NCBI RefSeq assembly: GCF_032854445.1
Contig: NC_088295.1
Coordinates: 23,981,385 to 24,045,384, forward strand
DNA: 64,000 nt
Direction of reading: 5' to 3'
Source: Liolophura sinensis
Taxonomy: Eukaryota; Mollusca; Polyplacophora; Chitonida; Chitonidae
Shown here: positions 35,001 to 45,200 of the stretch, one piece after another
How positions within the stretch are numbered: position 1 is the first letter of the stretch
Layout of the letters: every line of letters starts with the position of its first letter
Notes under the pieces: generated by a model
Database searches by the model: none
The model's input: only the letters and a program-made list of their open reading frames with translations
Told to the model about the DNA's origin: nothing
Position numbers and translations under genes: made by a program

Positions 35001-38000
35001 ATATCCTATTTTTAAGTATATAAAACATTCAAGTGGCCTACTAATTCCAATTTAACTTCAAAGAGTTTCAGTTTTTTCAAGGCCACATGACTGAAAACCT
35101 TTGTTGTTCTGAGTCAGAAAGCTGTCGAGTGTGGACTGTTGGAGGCCTATAGGCCTGTGTGGTCCTTTTTAGTTAAATATCAGCCAGCTCTGATAATTAA
35201 TACAAAGTATTTGGCTGTCCATACATGTAGGTAGCAAAACTGCTAAAATTGCATGTAATATACAGAGTGTAAATTACTAATGTGCATAACGGAAACACGC
35301 ATTCATTTTTTAGCTCACCATGTCAGCTCACCTTCATCAGTGTCCACACTGCTTATACTGTGAGATAAAGTTTTGTACATTTCATTCTAAATGTCATCCA
35401 TAAGGTTACAGTAGTAAGGCTGTGTAACTGAAAAGTGTTCTGCTGTTTGGGATACTGGCTGGTATAAGCATCATGATAGGTTTAGGCATTGGCAAACTGT
35501 AAAACTGCTTTCTGTAGTATAATTTTTTCTTTTATTGATCTCCAGTAGTCAGTAAAAAGATAATGTTTTTATTTAAATTGTGTGACTACCTTTAGTGATG
35601 TATGATTTTACCATATCTTTCTCTTATTATTTCTCTGGTTTAGGCATTGGCAAACTGTAAAACTGCTTTCTGTAGTATAATTTTTTCTTTCATTGATCTC
35701 CAGTAGTCAGTAAAAAGATAATGTTTTTATTTAAATTGTGTGACTACCTTTAGTGATGTATGATTTTACCATATCTTTCTCTTATTGCACAGTGATTCTG
35801 GGACAGGGTGTTATTTATATGGTGTGTTTGACGGCCATGATGGGAGTAAGGCCTCAAACTTTGCTGCTCAGCGAATGCCAGCTGAGCTGTTGTTAGGTCA
35901 ACTGGCTGGGGAGAAAACAGATGAGGAGATCAAAGAGGTTTTACACCAGGTATTGGGTTGTGGTTGTATCACAGCTTATGATTTATGCGAGGGACTTAAT
36001 CAAGGACTTCACAAGGACTTCTGCTGTACCTTTCTTTTTCTTGATACTACTAATCCTTAAATCTCACCATTGAATGTTATTAGTAGAATGACCTTGTTCA
36101 TCATTATTGTATGAAATGACTGGTCATCTGACAAAACATGAATCAAGGTCATGTTTAGACTTGAGACAGTACGTAATAGAGTTGCGTACATGCTCCGGTT
36201 CTGTGTGCTATTACACTAGTGCTCTCATCACCAGATAGTAGTAGGTCATAATATATGTTGTGGTAAATTATGTGTTATCGTTATAACTGTTTCTTGCTTT
36301 CTTTACTTGACAATTGTTATATCAACTACTATTTGCAGGCCTTCATCGCTGTAGAAAAAGGTTTCTTTGAATCTATGGATGACCTTTTAGCTCAGAAAAC
36401 CACTGCTCAGCTTCAGCTACCTGAGGTACAGACGCATGTCATGTGTTTAATAAATTGGAAACATCAAGCTGTTCATATAAAGAGGTAGCAATGGCTATAT
36501 GCAAATATTTATTTATTCCTGATAACACTAAGAACTTAAAAGAGGAAGTTGTAGCTTCCTTGCTTCGTGTTCAGCATTCAGGGGATATTGCATTGACTGG
36601 TTGACCCGTATCAGTATAATGGCCCGGGTGCCATGGCTTACTTGCCTTCGGTAAGTCGTCTCAGTAGATAAAAGAGCGGTGGGAATCCATCCTGCAATGA
36701 GGAGGCACATTACACGCATTCTAAGGACTCCTTTATTGCCATATGATTAAAAATTGTTAAAAGTACTATGTTAAATCCTAAGCATTCACTCACTCTGACA
36801 TGTAACAAGGTATCTTAAAATGTAACTGGTGTTTGAGTATTTTAGTTTTCTATTTTATGGAGTATGAAGGAGGTAATCTTTCAATGTTCAGTGCATAACA
36901 TATTTCTGAAAATTATATCTAGCATGCCTAGCCTTTCTAGCCAAGCAGTTCACCAGTGCTAGTCATGTGTGTTCTTTCCTTTCTCTTACAGGGGTTAAAT
37001 GCTTATGAAGCTTGCCAGAAGTACCCTGACATTGTGAATAAACTGCAGACTCTGGGGAATGAGTTATCTGGAGGCACGACAGCTGTGGTGGCCCTCATAT
37101 ATAGAAACAAGTTGTATGTAGCAAATGTTGGTTAGTGTTTCTTTGCAATTCCAGTTTAGTGTACCTCTGTAAAACTCAGAAGAGAGAAGAGAGCGACTCA
37201 GCTCCGTGGAACTGTTTTTGTGCTCAGTTGGTCCTGGTTACTCATGGGTATCCAAGTTTGGATAGATTCAACATACAAGTCATTTTTATTTAGTATAAAT
37301 GACCACTGATGATCCAATACAACTGTTTGGTTGAGTCGCGTTTTAAGCTCTTAAAAAACCCCACAAAATTTCATGCTTGTGATCAGCTAATAACATTCAA
37401 AGATGACTTGAGCACTTGACTCTGTCATTGGTTCCAGTATGTTTCTAAATGGACATCACTGTCTGTACAGTTATAACATACATAGTTTTGGAAATTATTC
37501 AGTGAATGTTGAAAAGGTCATGTAAAAACATCTTGTAGTAGTGAGTGTTTATAAAGCCTCCTGCTCCATTTTATATCATTGCACATATCATATTTTGTCT
37601 TGTAGGTGATAGCCGAGCACTGCTGTGTAAGACAGATGAGCAGGGTATTTTGAGAGTGTCCCAGTTATCCACCGATCACACCATTGCCTCAGAGGAAGAG
37701 CAGATACGACTGGCTCAGCTGGGCCTAGATGTGGAGAAGTTAACCCAGTTGAGGAAGATTGGCAACTCTGACAATACACGTTGTATTGGAGATTACCATG
37801 TGAAGGGCGGGTACAAAGACATGGAGATTCTTTGGTAGGTTGCTACAACCATTTGATGTTTCCCTTCCCGGTCTGTAAGTACATGTAAAGTCACAGTTCT
37901 TTGTTTGGTTGTTCGAAAGTAACATACTCAAATAGACTCTGCTGCCAGTGACATACATGTATATGTACATAGAAGTTAAAGAGCCTACCAGAGTTAACAC

Positions 38001-39093
38001 CTAGTGTTTTGCAGCTTGTGCCTCTTTCAAAAAAAGAAATCCACTATGCTATACCTTTTTATTTTGCAAGTGTTGTCTATGTTACAATCACATGAGGCCA
38101 AACGATAATGGTCTTGAAAAAAGTGTTACAGTGACCAGTATGATTGGCTGGTACTTTGCATCTGTCTGTAGATCCTGATATCGTCTGTCTTCCTTTTCCA
38201 GCTCTGCTGTTCGTGACCCAGTGATTGCTGAGCCTGCAGTCAACATGGTGCCATTAGATCAAAATGTGCGTTTTTTGGTGCTTATGTCTGATGGACTGTA
38301 CCATGCCTTAGAGGCAGCCACAGGCACTGACCGGGTCAATGCTGAGATTGTGACCATGATTCTTACAGAGTTTGCCATGCAGTCCACCCTGAATGGTGTA
38401 GCCCAGGCGGTGGTAGACAAGGTGGTAAGAAAACATCACGATACTTTCATGACTGCGGTAGGAGAACAGCAGCAGAGGTGTCAGACCAGGGGTGACATCA
38501 CCTTGTTGGTCAGGAACTTCAACCAACCCTTACCCAACTCCATCAGCAGCCCAACTGGTGGTGGCAAGTTCTATCCAGTGTCTGTACCTTACTACCAGCC
38601 CAGGTTTAATAATGTACCTTCTGTGAGAATGCCTGCCAGCGGCACCACCCCGTTACATGTCAACATACCTGACAGCCCAGTGTCAGGCACCCCGACCCCC
38701 CAGACTCCACAAGGACCTCAGCTGCTCAAAGCCAACTCCACCCAACAAACCAATGATAGTGGGAGCTCACAGGCCACCGGTCATTCTCTGAATGCCACAC
38801 AAACTAACACAAACGCTAGTACAAACTCCACACAGAGCAGTGGAGAGTCTCGACTGTTTGCTCATCGCCAGTCCATGAAGAACAAGTTGGAGCTGGACTC
38901 TGAGGGCAAAGTGGAGGCGTATGTGGACTTCTCTGATTTTTACAAGGCCATGGAGCAGCTGACGGAGGGGGATAGGGATGCATTAGACAAGGAGATGCAG
39001 CCACAGTCATCATATGAGCCTATCTCAGAAGAGGTGGAGTCCCCATCTACTGATCACGAGACTGCTGAACCCCCACTGTCTGTAGCTTCGTGA
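32042..39093 (+). CDS. TAB1: TAB1, TAK1-binding protein with PP2C-like domain (complete, seven exons)
   Basis: Exons 32042-32101, 34741-34880, 35793-35949, 36339-36425, 36992-37130, 37606-37834 and 38202-39093 join in frame to 567 residues (human TAB1 is about 504). SWTDDLPVC near residue 26 is the TAB1 N-terminal signature. A PP2C-fold domain spans about 55-375. The C-terminal VEAYVDFSDFY (509-518) matches the helix that binds and activates the kinase TAK1. A Ser/Thr/Pro/Asn-rich linker (about 380-490) separates them. TAB1 works in the cytosol in TAK1 and p38 signalling. Vertebrate TAB1 is described as a pseudophosphatase, but here PP2C catalytic positions look intact: FED (59-61), DGHDG (80-84), SGGTTA, GDSR (195-198), SDG (D301) and GD (D369). 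The C-terminus is about 45 residues longer than in vertebrates after the TAK1 helix. All introns are GT-AG. The start is the only ATG that joins in frame to exon 2. Confidence 0.95.
35481..35786 (+). repeat. 148-base tandem duplication next to TAB1 exon 3
   Basis: 35481-35628 and 35639-35786 are the same sequence with one visible difference (TTTTATTG versus TTTCATTG), spaced 158 bases. The second copy ends six bases before exon 3, so both carry the same pyrimidine-rich TATCTTTCTCTTATT. Only the second is followed by CACAG. High identity suggests a recent event. Confidence 0.95.
36585..36725. repeat. Probable repeat in TAB1 intron 4
   Basis: The block ATAATGGCCCGGGTGCCATGGC, then CCTTCGGTAAGTCGTCTCAG, TAGATAAAAGAGCGG and ATCCATCCTGCAATGAGGAGG is GC-rich and structured unlike the surrounding intron. 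It resembles an interspersed repeat I associate with other molluscs. The family name is unknown to me. Confidence 0.4.
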
Positions 39094-39960
39094 TGAAGTG
39101 ATTCACAACGCACACTTGTTTAGCAGGAAAGTAATAATGGCTCTTGGTACCGTGACTGAAGTTTGCAGTACGAAATATATATATAGCAAGCTTAAGGCGG
39201 TAGTTCAAAATGTGGTTTTTGGGCATAACCCGAATTACTCTCTAAAAGGGCCTTATTCTAAAGTGCCTATTAAGATATTGATAGAGGGTTTTTGTTTTTT
39301 TTTCTTTCCATGTTTTTTCCCGGCCGACCCACCCTGTTTTTTTGTGATAGGGTTGATTTATGGCCTAGAAAGAATTTTTAAAAGATGACCTAAGCAAAGC
39401 ATATGTATTTATAAATTGATGGACTGGCCATGCATAAACACTAAGGATTTGACGCTTCAAAATTGCTAGCATTTAATTGTCCTGGTTCCACTTTCACAAG
39501 ACTTCAAATATCAGTTGTCAACTTGTGTGAGGCTTTTGTTGAAAATCACGTCGCCTTATGGCACTATAACGCAGATAACGGTATTAACAAAAAAGTTACG
39601 AGGATTTTGATTTATGAAGTTTTGTGAAAGTGGGTTTAGGTGGCAATTCTTTAATATGCCCAAACATTCACGATTTGTTGATGTTTTAGGATTGTCAAAT
39701 GTCTCTGGAAATCGAGAGTTTTAGCCAGCTGAATTGGATCCAACATTTTGCCAGATCATCTGAATAAATAGATCGCTTTGTCCTGTCATATTATAACTAG
39801 TGCTTTGTCCGTGCTTATAATTTACTACAGAATGTGACTTGGATCGGTCGGGGAGTTCTGTAGGATGAATATTTGTTACCATGTTTAACAGTGTTGATGG
39901 AGCAGATGTATGTATCTTTAATTTAAGTTTAAATAAAGGTTGAAAAGGATGAAGTGACCG
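39094..39960 (+). other. TAB1 3' untranslated region (probable)
   Basis: Non-coding sequence after the TAB1 stop, rich in A and T. It contains two candidate AATAAA polyadenylation signals (39763-39768 and 39932-39937). The length is inferred from the second signal. Confidence 0.5.
39932..39937 (+). promoter_or_regulatory. Candidate polyadenylation signal of TAB1
   Basis: A canonical AATAAA about 840 bases after the TAB1 stop codon. An alternative lies at 39763-39768. Either could set the transcript end. Confidence 0.45.
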
Positions 39961-39969
39961 TCCGTTTTA

Positions 39970-42220
39970 GCTCAGTGTAGCTGAGATGGCAACCCCCCAA
40001 GGTCCACGATGAGCAGCGTGTTCTCCTCCTTGCTTATGGTGTAAGGATACTCAAACACGTAGTTATTGGTCGATTTAAAACCTTGTTTAAAATATTTTTT
40101 TCCAATTTTCCCTTTGATGACGTACAGAGATGCTGTACATGCAATTTTTTTTTCTCAAGGAGAGATCTTTACTACCACTTTGTGACAAGACGATTGTCCA
40201 TGTTATGCCGAAAGAAGTTTGTGCGCATTACAGATGGCATTCTGCCTCACAGCTAGGACCCAAATGGTCTTAGGTTGTTCAAGGATTCTGTGGTATATGT
40301 AGCAGACTAGTTCTGAAAGTGGTGTATAGTGAGGGAAGGGAACAGAAAGTGCTGTGAAGGAGCGTAACTTGTATAATTTGACGAACCACGATCGAATAGC
40401 ACATTGCCTAAGCTAAACAACAGAAGCTACTCAATTTTATACACATGTACACCAAGCTCTGTCAAATATCGTTACTCCGTCATTTTCTACTGTATTAAAT
40501 ATTGCTTCATATCTCCATTTGTTATAGTCTTCTGTATTATTGATGTTGAGGTATCCCGCATTTGATGTCCCAGCAATATTTCGAACTGGTTCAAATGGAC
40601 CTTTAGGATTACATACACTAATTGGATGTGAATTTGGAGAGGCTTCACTAAACTAGTGAGAAATAATGCAACACAGAACACTTTGGACAACATAATCCTG
40701 TATTCCTAACTTTTGGAGAATACTTTTTCGCGGTTGCCACTTTACCTGATGATGTAGGATAGAATATTCTTCGCAAGCTAGTGATATAGGATCATGTGGT
40801 ACAAAGTGGTTTTGTCGCATTATTCCATTGACATTGACTTTTTTGTTACTATCTATTAGAGGATCATTTAACAGCTACTTACAGCGCTCTGTAAGCGTTA
40901 TCCATAATACCTTTAATGTACAGTTTCAAATTAAACTTCTCCTGACTGCTTTCTGGTAAATTTTGTCTTGAACATGCAGTCTCTTGAAATAGCTACCTTA
41001 ACAGCTATTTTCATGGGTATGTATTTGGTTGGCTCTTTAAGTTTTAATTAAGCTATAAGCATTATTTCGATCATCTCACGATCATGTCTCCGTTCTTCCT
41101 TGTCTCACAGTCAATATAAAGAGGTGCGGGTTCAAACCCGGCCTTGGACAGGGAATGTGTTTATTCCCTCGCGTTCACTATTATTGGGGGTTTTGGTGGC
41201 AGTAATCGGTTAACGACGCCCGTGTGGTCGTTTGTTTGGTCTAACATTCGATGAAGACCACCAATAAGGTGTACATGTCTGTACGTGACACGTGGTAAAG
41301 TTCGTCAATAATTTGTCAAAGGTCAGTAGTTTACCACATGCATTCCCTTTTCCTCCACCCGTAAAATTTCCCGCCATCGCACAAGAGAAAACTGAGTATG
41401 TTGTTCAACAACATTCGCACGAATAAATCAAAGCCTCCATTAACCTGCTGAAGACCACAACAAGCGTGATGCCCCAGCCAATCACAGTACACAGAGATCA
41501 AACTGTTTTAGGCATGAACTTTACCATTCTATGTAAGATCAGGTAGTATGAACACCAGACTGGTTATACTTCTAGAGGTTTCAGTTTCGCCGACGACAAG
41601 AGTGAGTCCTCGTGTTTTTGAAATGAACCACCGAATGACCAAATCGCACTCTGGTGCGGGAGCCAGTATAGCTCGTGTGATGAACGTGAACAGTATCAAA
41701 GTAAACGAATAAATAATCATATTTTACATATTTAGCTTTAATAATAATGTCGAGAAGTATAACGCTAAAGGTTCAGGAATGCCGTCCTAAAGATTTTAGT
41801 TTCTCATAAAACATTCTAACCCGTAACAGCATAGGTAGACATACATTAGATGTATACAACACCAGCGTGCCAATGTGCAGGAAAATCTGCATACATGTAG
41901 ATGTAGTCCTATATACAATAAATTAATTTCTCTATGACGATCTTGAACAAATATGCACAGTAAACAAAAGCAGACAAGTAAATATAACGTGTAATACTGA
42001 TTTCGCTATTTCACTTTGTGAAAAGCGAATAGCCCGTATTCCCCGCAACTGTCGATTCTTATTCCGAGGTACATAGCTTTTGAGAAGTGAGTATGTGTGT
42101 CAGCTATTACACACGGTCTTAGTGTTATATCCGTCGTTCCAACGATGACCAATCGTATTTGAATGAGTATATTAGTTTCTCATCACACAGAACTGCTGCG
42201 TGGCTGTAGTCTACGTCGGA
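39970..42220. other. Space between the convergent TAB1 and TRPM genes
   Basis: TAB1 (plus) and TRPM (minus) converge here, so both 3' UTRs should lie within it. No coding feature was found. GGTTCAAACCCGGCC at about 41130-41144 resembles a tRNA B box and may be an old SINE head. Confidence 0.5.
41128..41150 (+). repeat. Possible tRNA-derived B-box remnant
   Basis: GCGGGTTCAAACCCGGCC matches a tRNA B box with T-arm pairing (CGGG/CCCG), but no matching A box or acceptor stem is present. It is more likely a SINE head remnant than a tRNA gene. Confidence 0.3.
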
Positions 42221-42222
42221 AG

Positions 42223-45200
42223 TTATTTTGATACGGGCACATCCCGGGTCAGTAAGGATAACACAGTGCTCAGCTGTTGCTGCATTTCGTTCAGTCGGCG
42301 GTTTATCGCATCATCATTCTGCTCTTCCGATGGCTTTGGTCTGAAACATAAGGGTGACAGTGAAGCTATATGAACAAATAAATAGGGAATGTCGTGTCAT
42401 AGGACCATTTGTCATCATCCTAAACAACTTACCTGCCAAAGGGAATGGTTTCTTCGTGAACCAGAGCGCCTGCCAACCCCTGTTCCTGAACCTTAATCTG
42501 TTCCTTGATGTTTTCCAGCTCGGCCATTACACGGTCCAGTCTGCAAACGGACAGAACAATGGGATTAAACTGAAATAATTTAATTAAATCGCTGAAGTAT
42601 CACGAAGTAAGTAATGAGGTAGTATAGAGAATATAACAGCGTCCATATCAAAAACGCGTGGGCTCTCTAGTTGTCGTGTGAGAAGAGGACATAGCCAACA
42701 TTAACAACATCAAAGAACTCTGAATTGAATATAACAGCGACATGATGTGCACACACGTTCATCGTGTTTTGAGCGACAACACATGTACTTATATGGGTAT
42801 ATATTTTTTTATTTCTTACTTATATGTATTTGAAAATTACTAAACTGTTCACAAAATAACCGAATGACTTGACTGAAACTTGCTGACACTTGCGTTATTT
42901 TTTAGTTGTCATGGTGTGGTTAGTGTTAGCCTGTACGCCCGACCATGTAAATATTGCTAGTGTGCATTACCCGGTCCCTCTAATATTTCTTTTGCCCTGT
43001 ACCTGTTGTGCACGAGTCTTCAAGAATCATAAAATTCTAAATTAATTTGACCATATGAAACGGCACATGGAAGTCTGATTCTGTGTAAGTCTCGAGTACG
43101 ACTTCATTGCTGAAGCAGAGACTGACCTGTCGGAGGTACTTGTGACCTTGCTGTCTAGCCCTTCCCTCTGCTCTATGAGAGCTCGGGTCAGGATCTTCTC
43201 TGTGGACGAGCGTTCCATAGCCACATACCGCTGGTAAGCATCACGAGTCAACAGGTGACCTTTTGAAAAAAAATCGTGTCTGAATTCATCATATCTGTCT
43301 GGCAGCACTATAATATCCGGCCTGAATGGCCGACTAATGGATACCATCAACCGTTTTATACCTAGAGGTCTATGGTTAATGCAGAGGTTAGAAATTGCAA
43401 TCTGCAATCTTTTCAGTCTTACTTTTAATGTTTACTTATCTGTCTGAACCAAGTGACTATCGGAGAAAGAAAAGATTCAAGCATATACAAACACAATACC
43501 GTACTTCACCTAATGATTGGTATGTAAAAATGCACTTTCAGATGCATATTAAACCGTGAAATGATTCTTTTGACGCCAGCATGTAAGTTTTTATGAAAAG
43601 AAGTTACTCATACTCTACCAAAAACTCTTAAGTTTCCGTATATGGTAGATGAATAAATCCGAACCAAGCCAAATGCTTGAATAGTGCTAAACTTTAGGGG
43701 AAACACAGTATCCTGGAAAGAGCATCGTTACAAAACATACATGTAAACAGAGAATAAGTTTTGTTATGTACATGTATTGCCATTATAAACGGGGAATGAC
43801 CTATTCAGAAGATAAATATGATACACACTAGATACAGAAAACTGATAAACCAATGAAGAAAAGCACCGTAATCGGAAAATAAAAGACATGCTTACAGAAT
43901 GCGGTTGACTGACGAAGTCCCCCATAACAGCAATACCGGAACACACGGTATACATATACCAGTAAGGACAACGGAGGGACGAAGGCTGGACGGTCATAAT
44001 ATTCAAAGATAATGGAGAACCTGTAGTAACTCCATACCTTCTCAGAGTTCTTCTGTACCCGTCCAAATGTGTAGCTGGTGAGAAAAACAGAGATATAGGA
44101 ATACGAAGCCTGTACAGATATCTTATTTATTTATTTTATTGGTGTTTTACACCGTACTCAACTTTATACGACGGCGGCCAGCATTATGGTGGGTGGAAAC
44201 CAGGCAGAGCCCGGGGAAAACCCACGACCAACCGCAGGTTGCTTCAAGATCTTCCCACTGAACAGATATCTGAGATGTTTTTATAAATTCGTGTCGTAAT
44301 AGTGTCAAGTACCTATGTGTCCTAAGATGTTAGAAGTTCCTCACCTGAACATTGCAATCAGCAAGTTGACGAGCAGGATGTGAGTAAGGAGAACGTATAT
44401 TGCCGTCAACACAGGCACCAGCCAGGTCTGCTCTGGACACTTCTCGCTCGTGATTAAAGTGGAATTTGAATAGCAATCGTCACTGTCTAATTTTCCTACA
44501 TGACACAAGAGAGAAGAAACATTTATAGAATTCAAATTTTTCATCTATATACTGAAAATTTCTTGCTTGAATGTTTGAATGGACCACAGCATTCTTCAGA
44601 ATTTAAACTCATTTATTATGGCTCACAACAGTTTACAATTAATATATGGAAAATTTAGGAATATCATACCAGTAAGTGAAAGCTTTGTCAGACAAAAAGG
44701 GTTAGTCTGTTAACTTTTGCCTAATATCTGCATACAGCTATTTACGGTATTTCGACCATCAAGAAATGAGCCAATAAACGTTCCTACAACAATGTTTAGT
44801 CGCCAAGCTAATTTGACCAAACAAATGAACTTTTGATAAAGAATATTACTATAGCAATTAATATCCACGTCTGACCATTGGTACCTTCTATGACATCCAG
44901 ATTGTAGATCCCGTATGTCTGCCAATAAGGGATGTATATAACATTCTTCAGTATGTTCCAGGATAACTCGGTATTGGGGTATAGATTGGCGTGATAGGCT
45001 GTCCCAAAGCTGACCACAAACACAAACAGGATCAGTAAGAAGAATACCAGATCTGTCAGCTGAGAAGAAAACATGAAATATATACATGCAAAAGTGTATA
45101 TCGATAAAGTGTGGAACTTAAAATTATGACTCTATTCCCCAAATTCCAAAACTGATGTGATCACATAAAAGCTTTCTTGCTTGTGAGAATTTGGATTCAC

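Noticed and set aside
35785-36060. Reading TAB1 exon 3 straight on past 35949
   Set aside because: A donor at 35950 and an in-phase acceptor at 36338 join the PP2C motif to the next exon; the read-through tail has no family match.
41128-41150. Candidate tRNA gene
   Set aside because: Only a B-box and T-arm-like word is present; A box, acceptor stem and anticodon arm could not be found.
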